From: Phlegmacium glaucopus
Taxonomy: Eukaryota > Basidiomycota > Agaricomycetes > Agaricales > Cortinariaceae
Direction: 5' to 3'
Length of the DNA stretch: 64,000 bases
Assembly (NCBI GenBank): GCA_015039465.1
Contig: MU130378.1
Coordinates: forward strand, 57,391 to 121,390
Shown: positions 48,301-60,664 of the stretch, piece after piece
How positions within the stretch are numbered: position 1 is the first letter of the stretch
Layout: each line of letters starts with the position of its first letter
The notes under the pieces: model-generated
What the model was told of the DNA's origin: nothing
What the model saw: only the letters and a program-made list of their open reading frames with translations
Database searches by the model: none
Position numbers and translations under genes: made by a program

Positions 48301-48940
48301 CTATCCATCCCGCTTTATCCCAAAAAGTGAGTACGGATTACACGATGTAGATGGGACGGATGCCGGGAATGATAAAAAAACCGAGTTTTCAGCAGGATAA
48401 GGATAATCGATAACGGGTATTATTATGTGACATTTTTGGTTGTGAAAAGTATTGTTCGTCGTTATTGATTGATGATGACATGATGATGGTATGGTTCATG
48501 ATGATGCTGGTGTGTAGTGATAATTGATGACGATGGTGGCATGGATGATATGTTGATGACGATGGTGGTTATGGAGACCGAGATGACACAGGAGAGCAAC
48601 GGGGTAGGAACAAGCACAAGTTATCGCCAGAGTCATCGTTCGTCATATCGCACGGTGCAGAAGAAAGAAAATAGGGTATCATCGATGTGATATATGGTGG
48701 TTGTTGTTGTTGAGGACATGCTAGAGCTCTTGGGAAAAGAAACACATGAAAGCGACAAGCAAGCAGAGTAGCAGGAAAGATAGAAATATAAGGGATGAAT
48801 AAGACAGTGAAGAAAATCCAGTGTTATGCAAGTCCAATGATATTTGAGGATCCCAGATTAATGCGATAAAGAGGAAAATGCCAGATGATGATGATGCCGA
48901 GCGATACGACGAGAAGAGATGAGATAGAAAAGAGGACGAA
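39306..48940. other. Gene desert of 9.6 kb
   Basis: No frame on either strand gives conserved motifs or a plausible exon chain. Base composition and CpG content look ordinary, unlike the island at 13-24 kb, so it is not an obviously methylated repeat. Longest open frames are 39927-40259 (minus) and 39994-40407 (plus), which overlap across a 12-base C run at about 40111-40122, and 41022-41411 (plus); none is recognisable. From about 48.0 kb on, A/T runs and GATGATG-type simple repeats (48470-48560) may belong to the 3' region of the Ecl1-like gene. Confidence 0.5.
46862..46906. repeat. (ATATC)n microsatellite
   Basis: Nine uninterrupted five-base units, ATATC, flanked by imperfect copies. Confidence 0.97.
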
Positions 48941-50401
48941 TCACTGGGACACCTGTAGTGAAGGAGCGAATATGAAGAGTCGTTTCCGCTCTTCCACTAC
49001 CTCGACCTCGACCTCGACTTCGCGCTCTTCGCCATCGATAATCTGCTTTTGCATTTGCTTGACTTTCTTCGGTGGCAGTTGCATGACAGGGTATGTCTTG
49101 AAGTTGTCGTATGACCAAGACCGCGCTGTGGGGGACATTAATATGGGAAGTAAATAAAATACTTTAGCGAATGGCTCACTCTCAACGGTTGGTCGTTTGC
49201 GGCATCCCGGTAATGAGGAGGCGGTGTCGATAGGCTGGACAAGCGCCTCTTCTTCACTGTCGCTGGTGACAGAAAGCGGGCTACGTGCACTGCTTCCTGA
49301 AGTTGGACCGCTCCACGCGCTTGAGAGCGATGTGCTCGAGCTGCTGTGTACTTTGAGCTTGACGTTGGGTACTAAGAGTTTACCCTCCATTCCTCGTGGT
49401 AGAAGAGCTCGTTCGCGCCTGGTAGGAGACTGCGAGACGGATTGGGTTGAGGTGGGAGAGGCAGGGGTGGGTGTAGGAGGATGGAGTGATGTGCGAGAAT
49501 CCGACCGACGTTGGAATGACTGGGAGAATTTTGCAATCATCTCGTCTGATGAAGAGCGTTGGGAAGGAGGAGCCGGGATATCTGAGAGCGCTGATGAAGA
49601 CGAGGCGCGGGGTGCACGATGAGGAGAGGCAGTGATGGAACCGTAAGCTTTATTAGATTCCTCCCGGTAAAAGGGATTTGAAGAATACTGCGGGGAAGAA
49701 AAGCTATAGACTGTGGCACGCCACGCGTTGCTGCCGTCGGTCCAGCCGGGTACCGGTTTTCTCGTCTCGGGAGGGGGACGATGTGGGCCGACGTGAGGTT
49801 TTGCAGGAGGAGGACAGAGGGAGTTAATGAGACGACCCGCCATCATGATGCCACTGGTATACTCGCGAGTAGGGACAAAGGCCTCAGGGTCGTCGAAAGT
49901 GGGAGGAGGTGGAGGAAGGGGAGGGAAATTGTACAATTTAGCGAGTTTAGCAATGGATGAAGTGGGACCTGGAGAAAATGAAGTTGATTCATCACTCTCC
50001 GTCTCGCTGCTAGTTGTTGAAAAGTTGGAGGGTTTTATGGGAGCAGCTGTTGACATTGGTTCGTCGCGAGCAGGGTCAAGAGGAGGGCCAGAGCGTGTCG
50101 CCGAGAGATCAGCGAGTTGACACTCGTCTGAGCAATACAAAGGAATAGGTCCTTGGTCGATAATAGTACGTTTCTTCATTTGAACGATAGGTTGTTGTTT
50201 GATTGTGCCATTGTGTCGTAGCCTCCCAGTGCCGTTTACGAAACCCTGTTTCTGTTTGATAGCTCTGCGGGGGGAGGGAGGAGGTGGTGGAGGTGGTTGT
50301 TGAACTGGGACTGATATTGTGAAACGCTTTGGTTGAATTTGTCTAGCACAAGTGGGACACCAAGCGTTATCGAACTCCATGGGAGAGGAATGGGATTTCA
50401 A
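48941..50401 (-). CDS. Ecl1-family zinc protein (lifespan regulatory factor type)
   Basis: Ecl1/2/3 proteins of fission yeast are small zinc binders that extend chronological lifespan under nutrient stress; basidiomycete relatives carry the same N-terminal module in larger proteins. The module is visible at residues ~10-95: NAWCPTCARQIQPKRF and, after a Pro-rich insert, GPIPLYCSDECQLADLS, giving CxxC..CxxxC ligands. The rest is Ser/Pro-rich and probably disordered, with poly-Pro runs and YNFPPLPPPPPTFDDPEAF. The C-terminus has WSYDNFKTYPVMQLPPKK and an acidic-Val run. Open frame 486 aa. A GTGAGC..CAG segment of 54 nt (about 49180-49127) is in frame without stops and looks like an intron; removal gives 468 aa. 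ATG 50401 is first; the ATG eight codons on (MEFDNAWC) is an alternative. Confidence 0.82.
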   Translation of the reverse strand: MKSHSSPMEFDNAWCPTCARQIQPKRFTISVPVQQPPPPPPPSPRRAIKQKQGFVNGTGRLRHNGTIKQQPIVQMKKRTIIDQGPIPLYCSDECQLADLSATRSGPPLDPARDEPMSTAAPIKPSNFSTTSSETESDESTSFSPGPTSSIAKLAKLYNFPPLPPPPPTFDDPEAFVPTREYTSGIMMAGRLINSLCPPPAKPHVGPHRPPPETRKPVPGWTDGSNAWRATVYSFSSPQYSSNPFYREESNKAYGSITASPHRAPRASSSSALSDIPAPPSQRSSSDEMIAKFSQSFQRRSDSRTSLHPPTPTPASPTSTQSVSQSPTRRERALLPRGMEGKLLVPNVKLKVHSSSSTSLSSAWSGPTSGSSARSPLSVTSDSEEEALVQPIDTASSLPGCRKRPTVESEPFAKVFYLLPILMSPTARSWSYDNFKTYPVMQLPPKKVKQMQKQIIDGEEREVEVEVEVVEERKRLFIFAPSLQVSQ

Positions 50402-52384
50402 AGGGGAAGCTCACAAGTGCTGTACTTTTAAACCAACTCAGCTCAAGATCTCAGATCCCATCGGGCAAACATCCCATCGCACCGATCTCCGGCTCTATTC
50501 CGCTTTAGTAACCATGGACCTCCGCGGTATCTCACCCCAATTTTTTTTATTCTTTTTATCAACTCCGCACGGCTTTACCCGTATTTCTCTCCGCCCTATG
50601 CTCACCCTCGACTTTTAATTTCACAATGTCCTCCCCCTACGCCCGCAATACCATACCCATATGCATTTCCACTCCCCCTCTCCCCTAATTATTCAACGGG
50701 CAGCCTTTACCCCTCTCTTAGCTACCACCTCTTAGCTACCACCTCCACCGGCATCTTCAAGTTACAACTGTGGCAATGTCCATCCGAGACTCTCGCCCAC
50801 GTGTACTCCCCCCATGCAACCCCACATTCATCTACTTGTGATTATATATCAACTAGGCAACCCGGGTGCACTGACAGTGATAGATATAGTCATCGCCAGG
50901 CTTCAATTGATTGATAAGCCTGCTCATATCTCACTTCCTCACACACCGGAACAAGTTCCATCGTTTGGCATCCGTCCAATTGGGATAAACACCCCCCGCA
51001 GCTATACTTAACCTATACTATAGGCTATGAACAAAACTCTGCCCGGGTAGATGGTGCATGCTTTCGTTGATATATCATCTGTCCTTCAACCATCTGTTCT
51101 AGTCGCGACCATTCGCCTTCCGTTCCTTTAATGGCAGGTCACTTGCTGCCCCTCGGCCATCCATCTTTCCATGCGACGTCGCTACGTCGGCACTGCTTCC
51201 GAACCACCCGGGTTTTGCCAGGTTTTTCCTCATTCACTAATACTACCATGTATTATGAAATTTCTTCAATATCATTCTCGAATTGGTCAAAATATTGACA
51301 ACATGAATTATAACATTTAAGAACATGCTTAGTTAGACCCAAAATGAAACAGAGTTTAATAAAATTTTACCCCAGATTACTAGGCTTCTCATCATCGCCC
51401 TCGTTCTAGGTCCATATCATCCATGACAGCCCCATCCCAGCACGTTTGCTAACATTCCGCCAACAACGCCATCCGCTTGACCCGTTTCACCCCCCTCCCC
51501 TCCTAACCAAATAAATCACTGATAACGTTAAACTACCGGCCAAAGTGGGAGCACAGAAGAGGTTTGGTGCCAAGTATAAGCAACAGGCCAGATGTATTGC
51601 ATTTGCTTATATCGTACAACATACTCATCGACGGCGCGAACCCCGTAGTAGCCAATCGGAATATTAACACCTACGAGTGATCATGACTCAAATCAATTCG
51701 GCTTTCCGGTCTCGACGCTTGACCGCCCAACGGGAGGACTCGAACTTTAAAGGCAGTGCAGATGGATTATCACAAGGTGTAGCCACGGGATCATCCTCCT
51801 TTGAGGGTGGAACAAAGATTTTGTTTCAGCCATGACCCCCCATTATCCATGTACAGAAATTTCCATGTTCTGAGACCATACTGGATGTGGGGCCACATTA
51901 ATGTGTATCTTTTTGTTTTTTGAACTCCCTTTGACCCACCCACAACCGGGCGATGAACAATGTTTATAACTAATTGAAACAGATTTCCTAATCGGTCGAT
52001 GTGGGGGAAATTGACCTACCTGTCAACTTTGGAGTTGAGGTATTTACCACCTGACCCCGTACAGTCTGGACCTTTGGCATGGCAGTGGAGGCGTCTAGCG
52101 TTATACTTATAGGTTTGACTCAGGACCCAACATGAGGTTGTGGGTAAGAACAAAGAAAGCAAACAACGGTGGACTGCTGGCATACTGTGTGGACAAGTTC
52201 GGATCTGAAATCCAATTGATTTATTTTGGCGGTTCAACGGTTCAAACCATGCAATTCTTTGTCTTCGTCTTTGTCCAATACATTTAAATGTCTTTTTGTA
52301 ATGTTTTTGTTTTGTTTTCTAGTCCAACCCAAAGTAGGTTTCCTCATCTCCACTGTCCGTCTCCATCTCTCACATCTCCCATCT

Positions 52385-52409
52385 CCATGATCCATGATCC
52401 ATGATCCAT
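52385..52409. repeat. 7 bp tandem repeat, CCATGAT x3
   Basis: CCATGAT repeats three times head to tail, then a fourth partial unit. Confidence 0.9.
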
Positions 52410-55400
52410 GCCGACGCCGCAGTGGCTAGTCATCGATCCCGAATTCCGATCAGTTGGAGTCCTTGGACGTGTGGCACCACGCCAAATTTAATCCTGTCGA
52501 ACAACCTTCAATAACTCACCTCGATGACAAGAACATACACATGCTTCTAAATGAACATGAGTCATTTATGTTTATTCATGATGGTTATTTAACGCTCATT
52601 GTTGGGGTAGGATTCCGCAGAATGAATTTGATGGTGCCACACCGCTGCTTGCCAGACAATGCATGGCCCCATGGTCAATGCGTATTTATTGTGTCTGTAC
52701 GCGCGTATACCAAGATCATTGTTGCAGCTTTTGATCATTTATTCTATAATGGGGTCACAAGTTGCAGATTGGTCATACTACTTATGCACCCAGGGTCAGC
52801 CTGTGATTTTCTACCGGGATAACTACGAACCTATTAACGTGATGTGGTGTCAATTAGAGAGGGGGGACGTGTGTGGGGAAAAAAACATGGAGTGCGGAAG
52901 AGGGCGAACTCGGAAGCGGTGAGCACTTTTATCGACTTCCGGGTATACTTATTTAGGGACGCGTGGTTACTTACTTATCAATATAAAAGATCCCCAGGAA
53001 GCGTGGTATGTTTGCGCCACAAGCCATATGCATTGCTTTTCACCTGCTAGCAAAACATTCAAGGCACTGTTTCGATTGCAAGTTACTAAAATTGGGTTTG
53101 TTTAAATGCTTACCTTTGTCCTTTATTACTCCCCGACGCTAAGTTATGAATGATGATGCTTCTTTCAAGTATGGGCGCAACTAACATTTAGGAGATTGTC
53201 CAATTAGGACCTGTCCATGTACTTTACATGCATCGACTTGGACTCGAACCTTAAACTCGGCCGAGCAACAAACGTTGATGATCGCACTTGTGCATAGCTA
53301 CCCTTTATCCATCAATTGGAGTGTATTCTTGGCCACTGGTTACCCTTGGTTACTCCTCTCCTTTCCACCTAAATGCTTCGGATCTGTCAAGATTGTTCAA
53401 TTCACAAAAATCCCCATCAAAGAGAAGAGGCCAACGACAGATTGAAACCTTAATAGTTTGCTGTGTTAACGCTTATTTTCCGTGGCTTCTCAAGACCTTC
53501 CTTCATGGGACACACAGTCTGTCGACGTCACAAGCCTTATCTAGGCCTTATCATATGCACTGAGCAGTCCTGCGAAAATACGATATTCCTCGCTCATGGG
53601 AATCGGGATTGCAGCTGGTCCTGAAACCCGGGGAAAGTAGTACGGGTATTTGCGAAGTCTGTTCCTAACGACCAAACGAACAAATATTTTGGTATGTTAC
53701 TCTACATGCAAGAAACGGGTACTAGGTAGTACTAAACCTCTACGAAGTTTTGCCTTTCCTTTTCTAGAATATTAAAAGGGCACTAGCCTCGTTCTTCACC
53801 AGCCTGCCCGGGGAGCTAACAATCCTTTTAGCAAAATGTTTGAAAAAGCCTTTATGAAAATCAAACTTTCCTTGATTCTCGGCAATTTGTTTGTTTTTTC
53901 CATCTTTGAGAACATTATCATCATGTAGGGTGATGTCTCATGAGAAAGACGGAGGTAAAGTTTGGCTAAAAATCGAGTTTTCGGGCCGACTACTAGTACC
54001 TTTACGCCATGGGCCAATGAGAGTAGCAACCACCTGTCTCTCGTACCCCCTCGTGTACCCGTGTACGTTGATACAATTATATTAATCACGTCTGATTACC
54101 TCGTCTTAGCGTTTTTCCCTCTTCTCGCTGGACTCTCGAAGTTCCCTCAGGCTCTCATTCCTGTCCAGGTTTACACTAATTTTAGATAAATATGACATAG
54201 GTCCTCCGAAGCGTCCAGGTTAGCTTTGAGTTAGGAATTATGTTAGCTTATGTTGGCTTTAATTTGAAGGCTAATCATCACATTGCTTTCCAGTACACTT
54301 GAGCTTTTATGTACACATTGTACAGCCCCCCCTTTTTTTTTCCATCAATTAATGTAGGCGCTTCCCGAGTCCAATCTTTTGAAATTCTTCCGAGAAGCCT
54401 CCGGCCAATCCATGGTAAGAATCGGCCGCCTGAGACAACAACGGTCGCTGAACATGCTGTGATGGCCTGTCCAAAGTGATGACGTATTCACTATGACAAT
54501 GCTAATGAATGGGCCAGCGGTGGTGATAAACCACCCTCTTTGGGAGGGTCAACCGGTTCAACAGCTTGAAGGGGATTCAATGAACTCTTCTGCGATAAAC
54601 GTGGCACAAATGTGCGTGCTAGCATTGGAGGTATGGCGGATGTCTACTATCATGTCTCAAACTTCAATGTATGCCATAAAGATGTTCTTACTTGTCAACT
54701 TAACCCGTGGGTATCAGAGGTCATAAAAGTCGAGCTTAGACGTTGACCGGGCCTATTTACCGTGGCGATTACACATAAGGACGCACCCCTGAAGTGAGCA
54801 TCCATGCTACATCTGCCCACTAATTACTACTTGGGTGTTTTGAAGGAGATCCAAAGAAGGCAAGTCGTCACCGCAACTTTGAGCAGCTCAGGCGCATATA
54901 ACCCTGCTATCAATGTCTCTCGTGGTAAAAAAAACTTGAGGGCGAGGTGGCAATAGATCTGCTTGCGTGTTCAACATGACGCGCTCGGCGTTGTTTGCGG
55001 TGGACGCCCATTTGGTCGGACATACTCGGGACCTTGCGGTTTCACTTCCAAGGACGGTTCAGGTTGCGCCCTTGTCCAAACCTGCACAATGCATACGTCT
55101 TTTCTTCCACGCCAATCACCTTTCCTATTATCTGATACCGATACTTGCGATAAGCCTGGAATTGCGATATCATCATCCAATCACAAAGTTAGGTCGTCGA
55201 GATGATGAGAAAAGTTATTCACATCCGAACCCGAACGATGACGATGATGCCTTTTTCTTGGTCTTTCTCTTCCCTTGGACTTCCTAGCGGCCCTTTCTAA
55301 TCTTGAGCATGAACCTAAGTCTATAAGGAGTCTTTTGGTGAAAATAGTTTGAAGACATATGCTCAAGGTGTGTTCTTTTCTTATCTACGCGGTAGCAAGT

Positions 55401-55981
55401 GTGTGATAGTTATCTTACTGCACGACAGTGCGCGCACGGTCAGACTCGGAGTCGGGGAGTCATATCGCTATTATATATATAAATAAATGTATGTATGTAT
55501 GGTCCATACTTCAGATAAGACTTTTGTCAAGACAAATCCAGGCATTTAAAGAAGACTTCGAGTTCATTTGGCCCGAGGAGGAGGGTAAATACTAGACTCA
55601 GAATGGGATTTTTGATATTAAATCACGCACTCGGACTCTGCACTCGCGAATGCCAGTGATCCTAGGACTCGGAACTCTGATCACTCCGAGTTAAGCCAAT
55701 CAGGGGGGACTCATCGAAGTCTTTTCTTCGAATGAGTCGTAGTGTCGGGTAAGGCTAAGCATCGAGGTTGAATTTGACAAATTGGAGCGGACATTGGCTG
55801 CCTTCGGAACACACAAGCTAAGAATACAGGCTTTTGGCAAGGCCTTCCGTTTTCAAGGTACTTCTACCTCCGCAATTCTTTGGTTGCTCCGGTGCTTTAG
55901 TTGATCTACGCACAGAATTCTCCTCTATCCATGCCTCCATTCGGCCTTCTAATGACAAGTGTTCTAGCACATCCACAGACG

Positions 55982-56041
55982 TGGAGATACACTTCACAGA
56001 CATGGAGATACACTTCACAGACGTGGAGATACACTTCACAG
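55982..56041. repeat. 21 bp tandem repeat, three copies
   Basis: Unit TGGAGATACACTTCACAGAC plus one base, starting at 55982, 56003 and 56024. The period is a multiple of three and leaves an open frame (VEIHFTD-type heptads), but no gene context is seen. Confidence 0.93.
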
Positions 56042-59000
56042 TGCGCTTTTACGTCTGTGGGTCTAGGACATGACGTCAAGAGGTAAACGACGCATTTTGA
56101 GGTACGCTTTCCTATTACATAGATTGCCTGCAGGTAAGCATGCGAAGGTCATTGTCATACTATTCCTAGGCCGACTGCTCACCACCGTGTCTCTCACGTT
56201 CCCGCCACTCATTCCATTTTTACCTTGGTGGCAACAGGTACGCAACTCTTGCATTCTTGAGGAAGGGATAACAAAGCCTGAGCTGCAGCTTTATTAAAAT
56301 TTGGCAAATTTATTCCCTGATCCCGGTTTCGGTATCATTAGGTCAATCAATAATATTGGTGCTAGTGACGACGGCCAAACCAACTTTCTTTGAATTTCTC
56401 GATTCTATTTTTCATCTGGCATTTAAAAGTGTATCCTGCGCAGGCGTCGACACTTTCCGGCCCCTTAGCAGTTCATTGCCAGCGCTGCTAAATATGTCTA
56501 GGCACAAAAAGGGCGCTCTGGTTCTCAGTGGCGTCCCTCGCCGAGTGCGATAATTTTAAAACGAACTTGACGTCATTCCCTCCACAAACTGGCTTCTTTG
56601 ACAACAGGCGCTTTGGCGTTTTCAAGGACTGGGAACTGGGAACTAGTCCATAAATACAAATTTCCGCCCCACACTCATTTCGCAGGCTCGTCAGATCTAG
56701 AACTTGAAAGTTTGAATATTTAGAATAAGCTCCACCCAAACCTACTAGTCAACTACTGGAAACTTTTTCTTGACCCACTTACATGTTGGGTGAGACACAT
56801 GTATACTATGGAGACAGTGCTGACTCGTGGCAAGTCCATAGACCCCATACGACTCCTGTCGTCCATCAGTTTTGGATGTCAATGGGACTTGATTCTGAGC
56901 TGGACTAGAAAGTTCTAATGTTTATGGCATCCGAAAAATGCCAGCTTTCATTGTGTAGCACGTACAAGTTCTAACTATGCTAGTTTAACGAGGATCTGCG
57001 CCATGTAAATCCCGGCGGTTCATGCCGCCGTCTACCACTAAATTTTAAGATCTTCCAGTCCAAGAGCAACATATGCCATAGGCTCGGTACCAGTGTACGT
57101 ACTCGAAGTTTTTTTGTTACCAACATCATGTTCTAGTCGGAAGGCTGAATACCTGGGGAAAACAACCTCTACAAGCCTGCACTTGCCATGAGGACGAAGG
57201 AACTAGATCAAATCTGCAAGATAAGTATCATGGCCGAATCTGTTTAATTTATTAAACTGTGTTGGAAGATTCAAGTGGGGCGAACGAGAACTTTTCCCAT
57301 CTATTCAAGTGGTGTGGTACGCCTTCTTGTCTCGACTTCATATTACGTCTACGAATTTTGTCATGAATCGAAATAAGTAGCACTCGAGCGCCGCCGGAAA
57401 GGCCACTTACTTATTTATATAGTGGTTCCCACTAGAACATTCATTATATGCATGTGGGTGGGGAAAATTATCCCATAATAGATCAGATTAGTGTACTCAT
57501 TGCAAAGATTGACAGGGCTTGAGTTATGATACACACCGAGGCATCAATATTACTTCATGCCTTGGGAATCGAGCTCAGGGCACTTAGAGCACTGGCTTAG
57601 AATCGTTGGGATCACCATCAATCATTTTTTCTCGAGTTCCATAACCGAAGTTGACTGGAAAGAAAAGTTGGTAAGACGGCAGTGGCCGAACACCTGAACA
57701 ATTGCTCAAGGAACAAAGTACTCTCGCCTGCTAAAAATATCTGATGTTCAGCCTCGGTTGAACCCACGATCGTGGTCCAATTTGCTTCACGGGCTCACTC
57801 TGATTAGGATTGACTGATTCGCGGATAATTTTTCTCTAAACAGAGCGCCACAGACTCGAGGATGTAGCATGGATTGAGGTTGGTATTTATATCCGGCCCG
57901 CTAGGTGAACGCAGGTCCTGACATGGATCATGTCCCTGTATATACCGCCGGGTGATTGGAGGACCACATTTGTCAAATTGCCTATCGGCTTTTTGATTTA
58001 GAACAACGGCCCTACCAAGTGATTTACACAATATTGTACCCTGTGAATGTCTGCCCTCAGGCTCTCGTGAATTTGATGACGTAGAGCTACGAAAGAGTCG
58101 CAGTTAAATCCTTTGTTAAACCCTCGCTTTGGGCATACAGTGTGCTAGACTGGTTCAAAAAAAAAAAGATTATCGCTCCTCCAGGCAGAAAAGAATGTGT
58201 CGATGTCAACCGTCAAAAAAATCACGTTGCTTACACGTTCCACTGAGACCTATGTATATGTAAGACCATGAATTAGCATCAAAAAAAAAAGAAAAAGACC
58301 TAGAGGACCTTGGAACTCGGACCGATGCAAGGTGTAATCATAATTAATTTGTCCGAGCCGAAGACGGAGAAAATGCCAGAGATCCAGACGTAGCCACTAG
58401 CACTCGGAAGCCCCGGGAGAGGATGTGTTGATTTATTATGGCAGAGGTTTAACTGGCGATGGCCGTTTGTGAACTTTCGCCTAAACCTAGGCATTCTAAA
58501 TTTCTGATTGTCAAAAATGTCAAGTCACCGGGGCTTCTTGGACGCCTCTGGGAGGTATCATAAGCCCCGACGAGGTTGGAGGTAGCGATGGTCGCTGTGG
58601 CGTTCGCCACAGAACCACAACGTGAAAAGCGATTTTCAGACAATCCTGGGTGCCGAGATGGAGGGACCAGGGGTGAGACGAAGTAACAGGTCGAGGAAAA
58701 AAATCCGTACTTGCTAGGTTAGAATTCTGATCGTATAGTTGTTGGATGGAGAGTCCTTCCTTGTCATCAGCACCACGGGTAAAGGGTTTCAAGCGACTTT
58801 TTTTCTTTCGAATTGGAGGAACAAGTACATGGCCATGGGAAGTGTAGGGGCTAACGTTAACGCTCCGCGACCTACGTGCTTGTCTGCGTGACGATCATTG
58901 ACTGGAGGGCTTAGAGACATCGAATTTCATCTACACATATAGTAAGCATGAGATGGTTAACGTTGAGTTCATCGTAGTTCAACGTTCAACGTTCATTGGA

Positions 59001-59155
59001 CAAAGTGCCACACTCGTCGCTCGGCAGCATCACATGACTATTAATATTAGTGAGCGCTATTAGTGAGCGAGTGTAAGTTAGATCGTCGATACCAATCCAT
59101 ACACATCCGGATCATCAGTTTATTACACCGATTCCCGAAGTATCTAGCAAAATCC

Positions 59156-60155
59156 ATGTCGATTCCCAGAGACGTACAAGAGTTTCTGGATGGGTATCCA
59201 GACATTGAAGACGATCCTGGCTCCCAAGCAAACTTCGAATTTTACTCGAATAATGCCCGTTGTATACCGGATAATCGAACTATCGAGGAGATCCACGAAC
59301 GGTTGCCAGCCCATATTCAGTGTGTTATGTGGTTACTAATTACCTGCTCGGTAGATGGTTCGGCGATTATGACAAGTTGGAATACAAGCATGGATATATA
59401 CAGTGGTTGTGGGTGCACTTTTTTTGCAGAAGGATCAGAGATTTTTGATTTCCTAGCGTTTTTTTAGGTTCCCCATTAGAGAATATGGGATGAACTACGA
59501 TTCCCAACCTCTTCAAACTCACGAGATTGAATCGATGCAAGCGGATCCAATCATCATGGAACGCGTCATTAGATCTTATCGACTCATGCTTGACTTCTTC
59601 GGGATGCATCTAGTTTCAGAGGAAACAGGCCTTGTTGACCGCGCACTCCCGCCTCGATATTTTGCACCTCGCTATCGCAACCTTGTCCGTGAGTGAAGAA
59701 CGACACACTGCCCCCGCCGGTTTGTTCTGACAACACCGTCACCTTCACAAGGTTCATCGCACAACTACCTGCGTATTTCCCGCATTCTCAAATGTTTATC
59801 GGAGATGGGACTGGAACATCTCAATGCTGGCTTTTTACTACATGTTCTGAATGAGCAGAGCGAGTCACATGAATTAAATTCTCGGGGTTTATGCAACAGC
59901 ATGGATAGATGGTGGGCAAATTGCATTAGAAGTGAAGCAGAGAGGTTGTGGGTCAGATATCTCATACGAGAAGTTCGTTTCGCAGAAGATGACTACGTTT
60001 TTACTCGCCTAGATTATGAGACGGCTTTGCAAAACAGGGCTAAGACCGGACGATTGGAGTTGGAAGGCTTTCAAGAACCTCAGGAAGAGACTGAAACGGA
60101 AGAGATTGAAACGGAAGTAGTTCAACACAGCGAGGATAACGATTCGTCATTATAG
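59156..60155 (+). CDS. OGFr (opioid growth factor receptor) domain protein
   Basis: Exons 59156-59301, 59355-59405, 59468-59688 and 59752-60155; 822 nt, 273 aa, all phases match. The conserved core follows the OGFr_N domain: NRTIEEIHERW, WFGDYDKLEYKHGYIQWLFP, IREYGMNYDSQPLQTHEIES, RVIRSYRLMLDFFGMHLV, YRNLVRSSHNYLRISRILK and MGLEHLNAGFLLHVL. The acidic C-terminus (QEETETEEIETEVVQ) is not conserved. In vertebrates OGFr binds met-enkephalin; in fungi the domain occurs widely with unknown function, so no receptor role should be assumed. The start follows the family length; the frame is open further upstream but without an ATG. Confidence 0.88.
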
Positions 60156-60296
60156 TGATGTAAAAGTTCCCTATAATTAATCCTTTCGACTAGATAAAAT
60201 ATGACAAAAACCTCTATATATATATAACTTTGTTCGCCGTCAGCTTGATGTTGGATAATAGACTTCGTTTAATAACTTACTTTTGTTGTATGTAAG

Positions 60297-60664
60297 TCAA
60301 GACAATTTCGACAATGCTGCAAGCAGTGCTTCCTGGCGTTTCTTGCCATATAACGGACTAACTGATTGAAGCAGATTCTCGATGTTTTCGTGAATTTTGG
60401 TAGTTTTGAAGTTGACCACCTGAGCAAAAAAAAAAGAGATTGAGCGGTCAGGACAGTACAAAGGGCATTTTTTTTACATACAGAAAAACCCTGGGTCGTT
60501 AATTTCACGACAAGTTTTTGACCCTCGAGGAGTACGACCGATGCTAAGGCTTCTTGAGCGGAAGAGGACGTGATGGAAAAAGTCTGTATTCCGAATGCTT
60601 GCTCCTTGAGTGCCCTTTGGAGCTCTGTTCGACAGAAGGACGATGATGATGATGAAATGCTCAT
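60297..60664 (-). CDS. GSKIP-domain small protein
   Basis: Two exons (60664-60482 and 60419-60297; 62 nt intron) give 101 aa. The first exon reads ELQRALKEQAFGIQTFSITS then LVVKLTTQGFSV; the second VVNFKTTKIHENIENLLQSV then SPLYGKKRQEALLAALSKLS. The second exon fits the end of the GSK3-interacting protein fold (human [20 protein letters not shown]). In animals GSKIP binds GSK3-beta and PKA-RII; the fungal role is unknown. It ends 140 bp from the OGFr-domain gene and converges on it. The poly-Ser N-terminus MSISSSSSSF is probably disordered. An in-frame upstream ATG (60757) would add 31 residues without family support. Confidence 0.72.

Larger units (their letters stand above)
50402..59155. 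other. Gene desert of 8.8 kb
   Basis: No coding chain or conserved motif found on either strand. Open frames such as 52454-52822 look random. It holds the promoter of the Ecl1-like gene at its left end. Small repeats: CTCTTAGCTACCAC twice near 50716, a 7 bp triplicate at 52385, TGTA runs near 55488, and a 21 bp triplicate at 55982. A GGACTC/CTCGGAC-rich patch (55440-55700) recalls the tandem units of the element at 15.7-16.2 kb. Confidence 0.5.

Noticed and set aside
52454..52822. 122-codon plus-strand frame in the gene desert
   Set aside because: Residue mix looks random and no flanking exon extends it.
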